NCBI GenBank assembly: GCA_026004935.1
Contig: BPKC01000001.1
Coordinates: forward strand, 1,279,491-1,343,490
DNA from: Rhodothalassiaceae bacterium
GTDB lineage: Bacteria > Pseudomonadota > Alphaproteobacteria > Sphingomonadales > Rhodothalassiaceae
Length of the DNA: 64,000 bases
Direction: 5' to 3'
Below the pieces are notes generated by a model. It was not told where the DNA came from and did no database searches. It saw nothing but the letters and a program-made list of their open reading frames with translations. The translations under genes and the position numbers were made by a program. The stretch's first letter is position 1; each line of letters begins with the position of its first letter. Below are positions 1-8,930 of the stretch, one piece after another.

Positions 1-74
1 GCACCGTCAAATCGCGCATCAGGCTGGCGATGGGCCGTCTGCGCCGGCTGCTTGAGAAGAGCGCCAAGTCATGA
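1..74 (+). CDS. rpoE: ECF sigma factor, RpoE-like (C-terminal end only)
   Basis: Only the last 23 residues are in the window, read from base 3 (TVKSRIRLAMGRLRRLLEK...). The TVKSR.RLAMGRLR pattern is the end of the sigma region 4 helix-turn-helix that reads the -35 element. The stop codon overlaps the chrR start (TGA at 72-74, ATG at 71-73), so the two genes are translationally coupled as sigma/anti-sigma pairs usually are. The assignment to the RpoE group that answers singlet oxygen rests on the ChrR partner and the photolyase operon downstream, not on this fragment. The 5' part lies outside the window. Confidence 0.85.
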   Translation, partial: TVKSRIRLAMGRLRRLLEKSAKS

Positions 75-724
75 GCCGCAAGGTCACCCATCACCTGCCC
101 CCCGCCATGCTGGCCCAGTACGCCGCCGGCCGCCTGAGCCACGCGTTCTCGGTGCTTGCCGCTGCGCATGTTTCTCTGTGCCGCGACTGCCGCGACCAGT
201 TGGCGGCGCATGAAGCGGCGGCCGGCCTCCTGCTCGAGGAGGCGGCGCCGGCGGCGGTCTCGGAGGATCTGCTGCCCCGGCTGCTGGCGCGCCTCGAGGA
301 ACCCGCCGCATCGCAGGATCAGCAGGTGGAGGATGGGGCGCGCCCGTCGGGGATCTACCCCGGTCCGGTGATGATGGCGCTCAAGGGCCGTCCGCCGCGC
401 TGGCGGCATCTCGGCAGCGGCATCCGGCAGGCGCTGCTGCACCACGGGCCGGGCGGATCGCTGCGGCTGCTCAGCGTCCCGGCCGGTCGGCCGGTGCCCC
501 GCCACACCCATCGCGGGACGGAGTTCACCCTCGTCCTTCAGGGGGGGTTCCACGACGAGACGGGCCATTTTTCCGTCGGCGATGTCGAGGTTGCTGACGC
601 GCGTCTGGAACACACGCCGACCGCCGATCCGGGGGAAGCCTGCATCTGCCTTGCGGCGACCGACGCGCCGCTGCGGTTTTCGGGCATCGTCCCGCGGCTG
701 CTCCAGCCGCTGTTCCGGATCTGA
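71..724 (+). CDS. chrR: ChrR-type zinc anti-sigma factor
   Basis: 217 residues. The N-terminal zinc anti-sigma domain (about 1-95) has His7/His8, His33, Cys37 and Cys40, the last three as H-x3-C-x2-C; this matches the His6/His31/Cys35/Cys38 zinc site of Rhodobacter ChrR with an offset of two. The C-terminal half (about 105-217) is a cupin-like domain with an HTHRGTEF metal motif near 150. In the characterised system ChrR holds the ECF sigma factor RpoE inactive in the cytoplasm, and singlet oxygen or organic hydroperoxides trigger its loss through the cupin domain. The ATGA overlap with the sigma gene and the photolyase operon behind it fit that role. Length is typical for ChrR. Confidence 0.93.
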   Translation: MSRKVTHHLPPAMLAQYAAGRLSHAFSVLAAAHVSLCRDCRDQLAAHEAAAGLLLEEAAPAAVSEDLLPRLLARLEEPAASQDQQVEDGARPSGIYPGPVMMALKGRPPRWRHLGSGIRQALLHHGPGGSLRLLSVPAGRPVPRHTHRGTEFTLVLQGGFHDETGHFSVGDVEVADARLEHTPTADPGEACICLAATDAPLRFSGIVPRLLQPLFRI

Positions 725-734
725 AGACGACATG

Positions 735-764
735 TGATCCAGAGAGCCGCCCCGTGCGTAGAAG
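735..764 (+). promoter_or_regulatory. Candidate RpoE (ECF sigma) promoter
   Basis: TGATCC at 735-740, 18 bases, then TAGAAG at 759-764. From memory, Rhodobacter RpoE promoters have a TGATCC -35 element and a TAAGA-like -10 at similar spacing. The site lies between chrR and the fasciclin/photolyase genes, where an RpoE target promoter is expected. It was found by eye. Confidence 0.6.
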
Positions 765-794
765 GGGTGTCCTAACAGAAAGGAGACGCCCTTC

Positions 795-1319
795 ATGATT
801 GCCATCAAGACATGGATGACCCGTGCGCTCGCGCCTCTGCTGGTGGCCGGAGCCATCGGCTCGGCATCCGCCGCCACCGTCGTCGAGACGGCTGCCGCTG
901 ATGCCCGCTTCTCGACCCTCGTGACCGCGATCAAGGCCGCGGGCTTGAACGAGGCGCTGTCGGCCGACGGTCCTTTCACCGTTTTCGCGCCGACGAACGA
1001 GGCGTTCGCCGCGCTGCCGGAGGGGAGGCTCGACTCCCTCTTGCAGCCGCAGAACCGCGACCAGCTCACGAATATTCTTCTCTATCACGTTGCATCCGGC
1101 GCCATCCGTTCCGATGACATCCCGGCCGGAACGACCGCCGTGACCCCTCTGCTCGAGGGGGCTGTCCTGTGCGTGACCCGCGAAGGCGCCGCGGTTTCGG
1201 TCGCCGACGGGTCGGGACCGCCGGCACGGGTCGTGATCGCCGACATCGAGGCCGACAACGGCGTCATCCACGTGATCGACAAGGTTCTGCCGCCCGGCAG
1301 CGAACGCGCCTGCCCGTGA
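795..1319 (+). CDS. Exported fasciclin (FAS1) domain protein
   Basis: 174 residues. An N-terminal signal peptide (Arg at 11, hydrophobic ALAPLLVAGAIG, cleavage near SASA-A) is followed by one FAS1 domain. Visible FAS1 motifs are the LVTAIKAAGLNEAL helix, GPFTVFAPTNEAFAALP (H1 region) and a C-terminal DIEADNGVIHVIDKVLPP stretch (H2 region). FAS1 proteins are secreted or periplasmic adhesion or ligand-binding proteins; the exact role here is unknown. A good ribosome site (AAAGGAGA, 777-784) precedes the ATG. It is the first gene after the candidate RpoE promoter, and about 100 bases separate it from the photolyase gene, so it probably belongs to the same stress regulon. Confidence 0.9.
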   Translation: MIAIKTWMTRALAPLLVAGAIGSASAATVVETAAADARFSTLVTAIKAAGLNEALSADGPFTVFAPTNEAFAALPEGRLDSLLQPQNRDQLTNILLYHVASGAIRSDDIPAGTTAVTPLLEGAVLCVTREGAAVSVADGSGPPARVVIADIEADNGVIHVIDKVLPPGSERACP

Positions 1320-1422
1320 TGACCTCTCTCCCCCTCAAGCCGCGATCCTCCGGTTGTGGCGCCACCTCGGCCCGGGCCTTCGCGGTCCGGGCCGCCTTCT
1401 TTCTTGCGCCGGAGTCCGTGCC

Positions 1423-2859
1423 ATGAGCGGCTCTCACCCCGCAGCCGCACCGCATGCGCCCGTCGCGATCCACTGGTTCCGTCGCGATCTGCGTCTTGCG
1501 GACAACCCCGCGCTCACCGCCGCGGCGCGCCACGGGCGCCTGCTGCCCGTCGTGATCGACGACCCGGACCACCCTGACGAGCATGCCCCGGGTGCGGCCT
1601 ATGCCTGGTGGCGTCACCACTCGCTGGCCGCCCTCGATAAGGCGCTCGGCGGGCATCTGCGGGTCTTGCGCGGCGACGTCGCCCGTTTGCTGCCCGCTCT
1701 GGCCGCGCGTCATGGCGCCACGCTCGTGACCTGGTCGCGCGCCGCGGAACCCTGGATCGCGAAGCGGGACGAGGCGGTCGCGGCCGCGCTTCAGGCGGAA
1801 GGGATTGCGGTCCGGACGGAGAACGGCTCTTTGCTGTGGGAGCCCTGGGAGGTGGCTGGTCCGGGCGGCGGCTGCTGCCGCGTGTTTTCGGCCTTCCACC
1901 GTCGCTGCCGCGCGCTGGCTCCACCGCCCCGGCCGCCGCTGCCGGCACCGGAGCTTGCGGTCCTGCCGCGCGCGCCTGACGAGCCCCGCCTTCCAGACCG
2001 GGCCGAGGCCGCCTGGGAGCGCAAGCTCGCCCGTCACTGGACGATCGGCGAAGAGGCGGCGCAGGCGCGGCTCCGGCGCTTCGTCGCGGAGAAGTTGCGC
2101 GGTTACGCGAAGGGCCGCGACTATCCGTCCCGCGCGCATGGCTCCCGGCTGTCCCCCCACCTGGCGCACGGGGAGATCTCGCCCCACGTCATGTGGCACG
2201 CGGTGGCGGATGCGGCGCCGGCTGCCGATGTCGCCGCCTTCCGGGCCGAGCTCGTCTGGCGCGAGTTCGCGCATCACCTGCTGTTCCATTTCCCGCGGAT
2301 GGTGGACGAGCCGCTGCGTCCTGCCTTCCGGACCTTCGCCTGGCGGCAGGATCCGGACCTCCTGGCAGCCTGGCAGCGTGGTCGGACCGGCATTCCGCTT
2401 GTCGATGCGGGGATGCGGGAGCTGTGGGAGACAGGATTCATGCACAACCGCGTGCGCATGGTCGCCGCGTCCTTCCTGGTCAAGAATCTGCTGATCGACT
2501 GGCGGGCCGGCGAGAGCTGGTTCCGGGACTGCCTTGTCGACTTCAGCTTCGCCGCGAACGCCTTCAACTGGCAGTGGGTCGCCGGCTGCGGCACCGACGC
2601 GGCACCCTACTTCCGCATCTTCAATCCGGTCACCCAGGCCCGCAAATTCGATCCCGACGGCGCCTATATCCGTCGCTTCGTGCCGGAGCTCGCGAAGCTG
2701 CCCGCCCGCTGGATAGGCTCACCCTGGATGGCGCCCGGGACCGTGCGCGAGGCGGCCGGCCTCAGGCTTGCGCGGGACTACCCGGCGCCGATCGTCGATC
2801 TCGCGGAGTCGCGCGCGCGGGCGCTCGAGGCCTACCGAACCGGAAAGGGGGCGCCATGA
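1423..2859 (+). CDS. phrA: Deoxyribodipyrimidine photolyase (class I CPD type)
   Basis: 478 residues from the ATG at 1423; an in-frame ATG at 1354 would add a Gly/Arg-rich stretch unlike the family. The protein opens with the photolyase motif AIHWFRRDLRLADNPAL. The N-terminal alpha/beta antenna domain is followed by the FAD domain with SRLSPHLAHGEISP, WREFAHHLL, FPLVDAGMRELWETGFMHNRVRM-type sequence, and the C-terminal FSFAANAFNWQWVAGCGTDA. The enzyme uses blue light and FADH to split cyclobutane pyrimidine dimers. In Rhodobacter phrA is an RpoE target, agreeing with the rpoE-chrR genes upstream. The stop overlaps the next gene (ATGA). Confidence 0.95.
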   Translation: MSGSHPAAAPHAPVAIHWFRRDLRLADNPALTAAARHGRLLPVVIDDPDHPDEHAPGAAYAWWRHHSLAALDKALGGHLRVLRGDVARLLPALAARHGATLVTWSRAAEPWIAKRDEAVAAALQAEGIAVRTENGSLLWEPWEVAGPGGGCCRVFSAFHRRCRALAPPPRPPLPAPELAVLPRAPDEPRLPDRAEAAWERKLARHWTIGEEAAQARLRRFVAEKLRGYAKGRDYPSRAHGSRLSPHLAHGEISPHVMWHAVADAAPAADVAAFRAELVWREFAHHLLFHFPRMVDEPLRPAFRTFAWRQDPDLLAAWQRGRTGIPLVDAGMRELWETGFMHNRVRMVAASFLVKNLLIDWRAGESWFRDCLVDFSFAANAFNWQWVAGCGTDAAPYFRIFNPVTQARKFDPDGAYIRRFVPELAKLPARWIGSPWMAPGTVREAAGLRLARDYPAPIVDLAESRARALEAYRTGKGAP

Positions 2860-3572
2860 GCGTTCGGCGATGGGCGATTGCCGGGGCGAGCGGCGGCATC
2901 GGCGCGGCGCTGGTGGAGCAGCTCGCAGCCCGCGCCGGCGTCGAGGTCTGGGCGCTCGCGCGCGGTCGCCTCGACGGACTGCCCCCGCATGTCCGACGTC
3001 TCAGGCTGGACTACGACGACGACGCATCGATCAGAGAGGCCGCCGAGGCACTTCCCCCGCTCGACGGTCTCATCGTCGCCACCGGCTGGCTCCACGACCT
3101 GGGGCGTGGGCTGAAGCCCGAACGCAGTCTGCGCCAGCAGACGCGCGAAGCCTTCGAGACCGCCATGCGCATCAATGTGATCGGGCCGGCGCTGCTGGCT
3201 GGCAACCTGCTGTGGCGGTTGCCCCGGGACCGTCCGGTGCGGGTCGCGTTTCTTGGCGCGCGGCTCGGGTCGATCTCGGACAACCGGCTCGGCGGCTGGC
3301 ATGCCTATCGGGCGTCCAAGGCGGCCCTGCACATGCTGGTGCGCTGCTATGCCATCGAGCTCCGGCGCACCCATCCCGAGGCGATCATCGTGGCCCTGCA
3401 TCCCGGCACCGTGCGCACAAAGCTCGCCGCGCCCTTCCTCAAGGGGGGACGGGCTGATCAGGCGTTCACGCCGGCCGAGGCCGCGCGCAATCTGCTGGCG
3501 GTGCTGGAGACCCTTACCGCGGCCGACAGCGGCGGAATCTTCGATTGGGCGGGCAAGCCCATCAAGCCGTGA
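2856..3572 (+). CDS. SDR family oxidoreductase (C-factor-like)
   Basis: 238 residues from the ATG overlapping the photolyase stop (ATGA, 2856-2859). Rossmann fold with the nucleotide-binding AGASGGIGAAL motif near residues 8-18, a LDGLIVATGW strand (the NNAG equivalent is degenerate), and the catalytic YRASKAA (Tyr-x3-Lys). Most like short-chain dehydrogenases annotated as C-factor/CsgA-like. The substrate is unknown. Rhodobacter species carry an oxidoreductase gene next to phrA in the RpoE regulon, and the tight coupling here suggests the same transcription unit. Confidence 0.85.
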   Translation: MSVRRWAIAGASGGIGAALVEQLAARAGVEVWALARGRLDGLPPHVRRLRLDYDDDASIREAAEALPPLDGLIVATGWLHDLGRGLKPERSLRQQTREAFETAMRINVIGPALLAGNLLWRLPRDRPVRVAFLGARLGSISDNRLGGWHAYRASKAALHMLVRCYAIELRRTHPEAIIVALHPGTVRTKLAAPFLKGGRADQAFTPAEAARNLLAVLETLTAADSGGIFDWAGKPIKP

Positions 3573-3594
3573 CGGAGAAAAGGAAGCCTCAGCC

Positions 3595-4080
3595 ATGACC
3601 GACGCGCGTACCGAAAAGACCTTTTTTGTGGTCGCGATCCCGTTCTTTGCCGCCGCGGCGGCAGCCGCCGCCTCGGGCAGCCTGTTTCCGGCGGACGGTC
3701 CCTGGTACCAGAGCCTCACGGCTCCGGCCTTCCGGCCCCCGAGCTGGATCTTCGGACCGGTGTGGACGGTGCTCTACGTTCTCATCGCCCTGGCCGGTGC
3801 GCGCCTTGCGCGCCACCTGGGCGGGCCGCGGGGTGGGCTGGCGGTCGGCTTATGGTCGCTGCAGATGGTCCTGAACGCGCTGTGGACGCCGGCCTTCTTC
3901 GGCGCCCGCGACCTGTTCGCGGCTCTCGTCGTGGTCCTGCTGCTTGGTGCGACGATCGCGGTTCTGATCGCGCTGTCCTGGCGGCTCGAGCGGCTCGCGG
4001 CCCTCCTGTTGCTTCCCTATCTCGGCTGGGTGACCTTCGCCGCCGTTCTCAATGCGGCCTACTGGTGGCTGAACCCATGA
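3595..4080 (+). CDS. tspO: TspO/MBR tryptophan-rich sensory protein
   Basis: 161 residues, the usual family length, with five hydrophobic segments. Diagnostic sequence: WYQSLTAPAFRPPSWIFGPVWT-type loop (WYxxLxKPxxxPPxWxFxPVWT consensus), Trp-rich segments, LNALWTPAFFG and a C-terminal LNAAYWWLNP. TspO is an integral membrane protein that binds porphyrins and cholesterol-like ligands; in Rhodobacter it represses photosynthesis genes in response to oxygen. It starts 22 bases after the SDR gene with a purine-rich ribosome site (GGAGAAAAGGAAG), so it is probably the last gene of the RpoE-type operon. Confidence 0.93.
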   Translation: MTDARTEKTFFVVAIPFFAAAAAAAASGSLFPADGPWYQSLTAPAFRPPSWIFGPVWTVLYVLIALAGARLARHLGGPRGGLAVGLWSLQMVLNALWTPAFFGARDLFAALVVVLLLGATIAVLIALSWRLERLAALLLLPYLGWVTFAAVLNAAYWWLNP

Positions 4081-4304
4081 CGGGCCGAGACATTCCAGAT
4101 CCCTGATTGCATGCTCGGCGTATTGCCGCCTGCCGCACCGCTGCCAAGGACGATCGGGTTCATGTTCGGCGAACCCCCGCAGCGGCAGAACGCAGCCCGC
4201 ACTTTTTTGTCTTGCCTATCGTGATCGACACCATGCGGCGCTGCCGGTCAGCCCCGGAATGCCTCCATTCCAGATCTCCTGACCGTCACAGATGGAAAGA
4301 AAAA

Positions 4305-4380
<76 letters not shown>

Positions 4381-4517
4381 ATCGCGCGGGCCGCATGAGG
4401 GCCCGCCCGCACGCCGCAGCCCCGGCGGCGCGGCTGCCGCTTTAGCCGAGAGCGCGCGGCCTTGGCAAGAGGGCAGGGGGCTTCCCCGCGCGAGCGGCGG
4501 ATGCGGCCCTGGCATGC

Positions 4518-4736
4518 TCAGGCCGGTTCCGGGCCGTCGTCGTCGCCGCCCTCGTCCGCCACCGCCTCGGGCGAGAGCGGCTCGGTGCCCGGCAGGCGGT
4601 AGGCGCCCTGAAGCCAGCGGCCCAGATCCACCATCCGGCAGCGTTCGGAGCAGAAGGGCCGATGGCGGGGATCCTGCGGCCGCCCGCAGATGACGCAGGT
4701 CCGCCGCCCGTCCGCCCCTGGATCCTTTGCCCGCAT
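4518..4736 (-). CDS. yacG: Zinc-binding DNA gyrase inhibitor YacG
   Basis: 72 residues. The CVICGRPQ and CSERCRMVDLGRWL motifs give the C-x2-C...C-x3-C zinc knuckle of the YacG/DUF329 family, including the conserved VDLGRWL helix. The acidic tail is typical. In E. coli YacG binds GyrB and blocks gyrase supercoiling. It begins 12 bases after the RNase E/G-like gene on the same strand, so it is probably cotranscribed. Confidence 0.9.
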   Translation of the reverse strand: MRAKDPGADGRRTCVICGRPQDPRHRPFCSERCRMVDLGRWLQGAYRLPGTEPLSPEAVADEGGDDDGPEPA

Positions 4737-4748
4737 GCGGCTTCTCCT

Positions 4749-6110
4749 TCAGCCTGCGTTGACATCGGTGTCCGCGGCCTCGATGGCAAGGGCGAGCCCG
4801 AGCTTCGCCTCCCAGGCAGGCTGGAGCCCGAGGTCGTTGAGGAGGGGCACGAGATCCCGCTCAAGCCGCAGCGGCACGGTGGTCGCGCCGGGGGGCAGGG
4901 CGCGACGGCGGGCGAGGGGCCGCAGAGCGGCGAACAGCCGCGCCTCGCGCCGCAGCCGCTCCGGCAGGCCCGGCATGTCGAGGAAGGCCGGCACCGGCGT
5001 GCCGGCGCGCGCGAGCGCGATCGAGACGATGCCGTGGCGGTTCGGCCCCGCGACGTCGCGCCCGAGGCCGGCGGCCGCGAACGCGTCGCGAAAGGCGCCT
5101 TCCAGCGCGCGGCGGAAGGCGGCATCGCGGGGCACAGGCAGATCGACGACGACGAGCCCCTGCAGCCGCAGCGCCGCCGCCGCCCGGGCCAGCGTCGCCG
5201 CCGTCTCGGTGCCGAGCCGGCGCAGCAGCTCGCGCCGGTCCCCGCGCGCGGGCCGCGCGCCCGCATCCACGTCGACCACGATCCCGCTCGGCGCAAGGGC
5301 GAGCCTGAGATGGCCGCCGCCGGCAAGCGCGAGGCGGCCGGCCGCCACCTCCTCCAGCCAGTCCGCGACCCCGGTGGCGGCGAAGGCGTCCTCGGCGTCC
5401 TCCACGCCCGCAAGATCCGGGAAGGACGCGGCGGCTTCCTCGCCGGGGCCGCGCAAGCCGAAAGGCGCATCGCCAAGCAGACGGAAGCGCCCGGCGGGCC
5501 CGGCCGCCAGCGCGACCTCGAGGAACGGCGGCCGATGGAGCCGGCGCGCGGGCCCGCCGGCGGCAACCGCCGCCTCGAGCTCGCCGAGGCGCGCCGCAAG
5601 GCGGCCAGCCTCGCCTGCGACCGCCTCCACCGGCACGTGAGCGGTGGCAGAATTGACGCGCACCGCCGCCCGGGCGGCGAGTGGGCCGAGCGCCGCCTCG
5701 AGCCGGGGGTGCATTTCGGCCGCGGCTTTCAGGGAATCGGAAAGGGCGAGGCCGCGCCCCGGCGCGGCGAGCGTCAGATAGCGACCCGCCAGCCGGACGC
5801 CCGGCTCGACCCGGGCCTGCTTGTCGCCTGCCGCCGGATCATGGGCGGCGACGGTGACCGGCATGATCCGCCCCACCTCGGGCGGCGACGCCCGGCCGCG
5901 CCGCTTCAGGAAGCCGGCAAGCCCCGTCGCCTCGTCCAAGAGCAGGAAGGCGCCGCTTGAATCCGGGGCATGGGCGGTCACACGGGCCAGATGCACGTCA
6001 CCGGCCGCCGGCCAGTGGTCGCGCCGGAAGACCAGCGCCGCCGGCCGGCCGCCCACGATCCAGGCGCTGCGGGACTCGCCCGGGCGGTCCTCGATGACGA
6101 GCAGATGCAC
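4749..6110 (-). CDS. rng: Ribonuclease E/G family protein (divergent)
   Basis: 453 residues from a GTG at 6110, two bases after the maf stop; longer in-frame starts would run deep into maf. The N-terminal part resembles the S1-like segment of RNase G. The C-terminal half has the remains of the catalytic core: SGIVVDVDAGA (usually AIDVNSG, first catalytic Asp) and LRLQGLVVVDLPV (usually LRDLGGIIVIDF, second Asp), then RHGIVSIALAR. The zinc-link CPxC motif is not seen. Family members trim 16S rRNA and start mRNA decay. Many alphaproteobacteria carry such a short divergent copy beside maf and yacG, besides full RNase E. Activity is an inference. Confidence 0.8.
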   Translation of the reverse strand: MHLLVIEDRPGESRSAWIVGGRPAALVFRRDHWPAAGDVHLARVTAHAPDSSGAFLLLDEATGLAGFLKRRGRASPPEVGRIMPVTVAAHDPAAGDKQARVEPGVRLAGRYLTLAAPGRGLALSDSLKAAAEMHPRLEAALGPLAARAAVRVNSATAHVPVEAVAGEAGRLAARLGELEAAVAAGGPARRLHRPPFLEVALAAGPAGRFRLLGDAPFGLRGPGEEAAASFPDLAGVEDAEDAFAATGVADWLEEVAAGRLALAGGGHLRLALAPSGIVVDVDAGARPARGDRRELLRRLGTETAATLARAAAALRLQGLVVVDLPVPRDAAFRRALEGAFRDAFAAAGLGRDVAGPNRHGIVSIALARAGTPVPAFLDMPGLPERLRREARLFAALRPLARRRALPPGATTVPLRLERDLVPLLNDLGLQPAWEAKLGLALAIEAADTDVNAG

Positions 6111-6112
6111 CC

Positions 6113-6757
6113 TCAGTCCCCGGCGGCCGCGGCCGCCCGCAAGCGCGCGAAGACCGGGTAGCCGTTGCCGATCAGCATCTGCACGGTCTCGTAGAGCGGC
6201 AGGCCCACCACATTGCTGTAGGAGCCGATGATCTGGCGCACGAAGGCCGCCGCCAGCCCCTGGATCGCATAGCCTCCGGCCTTGCCGCGCCACTCGCCGC
6301 TTGCAAGATAGAGCGCGATCTCCTCGGCGCCGAGCCGCTTGAAGGCGACGCGGGTCTCGACAAGCCGCGTGCGCACGACCCCGTCCGGCCGCGCGAGCGC
6401 GAGCGCCGTCATGACCCTGTGGCGGCGCCCCGAGAGCAGCTCAAGACAGGCGCGGGCGGTTTCGGCATCTTCCGCCTTCGGCAGGATCCGCCGGCCGGCG
6501 GCCACGACCGTGTCGGCGGCCAGCACATGCGCGCCCGGATGCCGCGCCGCCACGACCGCGAGCTTCGCGCGCGCCAGCCGCTCCGCGTAGTGCCGCGGCA
6601 GCTCCTTCTTCAGCGGTGTTTCGTCGATGTCGGCGGCATCCACCAGGCTGGGCGCCAGACGGACCTGGGCGAGAAGCTGCAGCCGGCGCGGCGACGCGGA
6701 GGCGAGCACGAGCGGCGGTGAGGCATCCGCCTGCGCGTGCCCGGCGCGGCCCGCCAC
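6113..6757 (-). CDS. maf: Maf family nucleotide pyrophosphatase
   Basis: 214 residues from a GTG at 6757, one base after the infA stop; the longer frame would overlap infA. Maf signatures: LVLASASPRRLQLL at the start, the substrate-binding VDAADIDET, AADTVVAAGRRILPKA with the catalytic Asp, LSGRRHRVMTALAL, and GYAIQGLAAAFVRQIIGSYSNVVGLPL-type sequence near the end. Maf enzymes hydrolyse dTTP, UTP or modified NTPs to monophosphates and are linked to cell-division arrest. It sits in the infA-maf-rng-yacG string, almost without gaps. Confidence 0.93.
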   Translation of the reverse strand: MAGRAGHAQADASPPLVLASASPRRLQLLAQVRLAPSLVDAADIDETPLKKELPRHYAERLARAKLAVVAARHPGAHVLAADTVVAAGRRILPKAEDAETARACLELLSGRRHRVMTALALARPDGVVRTRLVETRVAFKRLGAEEIALYLASGEWRGKAGGYAIQGLAAAFVRQIIGSYSNVVGLPLYETVQMLIGNGYPVFARLRAAAAAGD

Positions 6758-6758
6758 G

Positions 6759-6977
6759 CTATTTGAAGCGATAGGTGATCCGCCCGCGGGTGAGGTCATA
6801 GGGAGTCAGCTCCACCAGCACCTCGTCGCCCGCCAGCACGCGGATCCGGTTCTTGCGCATCTTGCCGGCGGTGTGACCGAGGATCTCGTGCCCGTTCTCG
6901 AGCTTGACCCGGAACATCGCATTGGGCAGCACCTCGGTCACGGTGCCGCGCATCTCGATGACTTCTTCCTTCGCCAT
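6759..6977 (-). CDS. infA: Translation initiation factor IF-1
   Basis: 72 residues, the canonical length, from the ATG at 6977. An S1/OB-fold protein with [38 protein letters not shown] and [13 protein letters not shown], close to identical with alphaproteobacterial IF-1. It binds the A site of the 30S subunit during initiation. Two longer frames in other registers across this stretch are shadows. A 123-base gap before it may carry its own promoter. Confidence 0.98.
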   Translation of the reverse strand: MAKEEVIEMRGTVTEVLPNAMFRVKLENGHEILGHTAGKMRKNRIRVLAGDEVLVELTPYDLTRGRITYRFK

Positions 6978-7100
6978 GGACCCTGCCTGTCGCTCCCGTC
7001 CGTCCTGCACATCCCACGCCGTCCGACCGGACGCCCCGTCCGGCCGGTCACGCCGGCGCACAACATGCGTGCGCGCCCCGGAAATTGCAAGCGCGCGCGC

Positions 7101-7628
7101 CTACTGGCGGATGTGCAGCACGCAGATGAGGGTGAACAGCCGGCGCGCCGTGTCGTCATCGACGTGGACGCGCCCCCTGAGCCGCTCCTTGAGCAGCTGC
7201 GCCCCTTCGTTGTGCAGCCCGCGCCTGCCCATGTCGATCGCCTCGATCTCGTGCGGGCGCGCGGAGCGGATCGCCTGGTAGTAGCTCTCGCAGATGGCGA
7301 AATAGTCCTTGACGATGCGGCGGAAGGGCGTGAGCGCAAGCCGGAAGCTCTCGAGCGGACGGTCGTCCTCGTCGTGGATGTGGAAGACGAGGCGGCCGTC
7401 GGCGATCGCGAGATGCAGCCGGAACGGCCCCTCGTAGCCGCGCGGCAGCGGCGCCTCGGGCCAGAAGACGTTGCGCTCGAGCAGGTCGTGGATCGCCACC
7501 CGGCGCTCGTGCTCCACATCCTCGCTCCAGCGCAGGATCGTGGACTGGTCGAGGGTGACCGCAACGAGCCGCGCGCTCGCGGGCGGCGTACGGGCCGCGC
7601 CGGTGCCGCCGTCCGCCGGCCCGCTCAT
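7101..7628 (-). CDS. UPF0262 family protein
   Basis: 175 residues. Recognised by [22 protein letters not shown], the [18 protein letters not shown] strand and the highly conserved [19 protein letters not shown]...[15 protein letters not shown] block, ending [16 protein letters not shown]. The family is restricted to alphaproteobacteria and has no assigned biochemical function. The ATG overlaps the hisD stop (ATGA), and family members are regularly found right behind hisD, so cotranslation with histidine genes is likely. Confidence 0.9.
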   Translation of the reverse strand: MSGPADGGTGAARTPPASARLVAVTLDQSTILRWSEDVEHERRVAIHDLLERNVFWPEAPLPRGYEGPFRLHLAIADGRLVFHIHDEDDRPLESFRLALTPFRRIVKDYFAICESYYQAIRSARPHEIEAIDMGRRGLHNEGAQLLKERLRGRVHVDDDTARRLFTLICVLHIRQ

Positions 7629-8926
7629 CGCTCCTCCCTAAGGCGCAGGGTCAGCGAGCGGGCGTGCAGCGGCAGCCCCTCCGCCCGCGCGAGCGCGGCC
7701 GCGTGCGGTCCGAGCGCGGCGAGCGCCGCCGGCGAGCCTGCGATGACGGTGCTGCGCTTGATGAAGTCGAAGACCGACAGCCCGCTTTGAAAGCGCGCCG
7801 TGCCGGCGGTGGGCAGCACATGGTCCGGCCCGGCGATGTAGTCGCCGAGCGCCTCGGGCGCATGCGCCCCCAGAAAGATCGCGCCCGCATGGCGGATCCG
7901 GGCGGCGAGCGCCTCCGGTTCCGCCACCATCAGCTCGAGATGCTCGGGCGCGAGGCGGTCGACGATCGCCGCCGCGTCCGCGGCGTCATGCGCCACGATC
8001 ACGAGCCCCCAGTCAAGCCAGCTCGCATGCGCCGGCGAGTCGGCCGGCGCCTCGGCGAGCAGCGCCTCGACGGCGGCGGTAACCGCCTGCGCCACGGCCT
8101 CCTCGGTGGTGACGAGGACGGCCATCGCATCGGGTGCGTGCTCGGCCTGGGCGAGCAGGTCGGCCGCCGCCCAGCGCGGGTCGGCGGCCGCATCGGCCAC
8201 CACCACGACCTCTGAGGGGCCCGCGATCGCATCGATGCCGACGCGGCCGAAGACCTGGCGCTTGGCCTCGGCCACATAGCGGTTGCCGGGGCCGACGATC
8301 TTGTCGACGGGCCGGATGCTCGCGGTGCCGCAGGCGAGCGCGGCGACCGCCTGCGCGCCGCCCAGGCGCCAGACCTCATCCACCCCGGCCAGATGCGCCG
8401 CCGCCAGCACCAGCGGATTGAGGCGGCCGTCGGGTGTCGGCATCGTCATGACAAGGCGCCGCACGCCGGCGACCTTCGCCGGGATCGCGTTCATCAGCAC
8501 CGAGGAGGGATAGCTCGCCAGTCCGCCCGGCACGTAGAGGCCCACCGAATCGAGGGGCGTGTGGCGCCAGCCGAGCGTCACACCCGCCTCGTCCGTCCAG
8601 CGGACGTCGGCCGGCATCTGGCGCGCGTGAAAGGCCCGGATGCGGTCCGCCGCAAGGGCGAGGGCGGCCTTCAGATCCGGGTCCGTCGCCTCGAATGCCG
8701 CTGCAAGCTCGGCGCGCGGGACGGCGAGATCCGCGACGGTCGCGGGCTCCCAGCGGTCGTGGCGGCGGGTGAGCCGCAAAAGCGCCGCATCGCCCTCGCG
8801 CGCCACCTCGTCGATGATCGCGGCCACGACCGGCGCGACGTCGGCGGCGTTCGCGAGCCGCGCGGCAAGGAAGCGGTCGAGCCGGGCGGCGAAATCCGCG
8901 TCCGTCGTGCGCAGGATCCGCGCCAT
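7625..8926 (-). CDS. hisD: Histidinol dehydrogenase
   Basis: 433 residues, full length. It catalyses the last two steps of histidine synthesis, L-histidinol to L-histidine with 2 NAD+. Visible signatures: [26 protein letters not shown], the [17 protein letters not shown] strand, [14 protein letters not shown], and APEHLELM with the catalytic His. It starts 4 bases after the hisG stop and overlaps UPF0262, forming a hisG-hisD-UPF0262 operon. Confidence 0.97.
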   Translation of the reverse strand: MARILRTTDADFAARLDRFLAARLANAADVAPVVAAIIDEVAREGDAALLRLTRRHDRWEPATVADLAVPRAELAAAFEATDPDLKAALALAADRIRAFHARQMPADVRWTDEAGVTLGWRHTPLDSVGLYVPGGLASYPSSVLMNAIPAKVAGVRRLVMTMPTPDGRLNPLVLAAAHLAGVDEVWRLGGAQAVAALACGTASIRPVDKIVGPGNRYVAEAKRQVFGRVGIDAIAGPSEVVVVADAAADPRWAAADLLAQAEHAPDAMAVLVTTEEAVAQAVTAAVEALLAEAPADSPAHASWLDWGLVIVAHDAADAAAIVDRLAPEHLELMVAEPEALAARIRHAGAIFLGAHAPEALGDYIAGPDHVLPTAGTARFQSGLSVFDFIKRSTVIAGSPAALAALGPHAAALARAEGLPLHARSLTLRLREER

Positions 8927-8930
8927 CGCC

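Noticed and set aside
4081..4304. Intrinsic terminator after tspO (hairpin GGGTTC...GAACCC and T6 at about 4204)
   Set aside because: The stem is over 20 bases from the T-run, so the two do not form a standard terminator.
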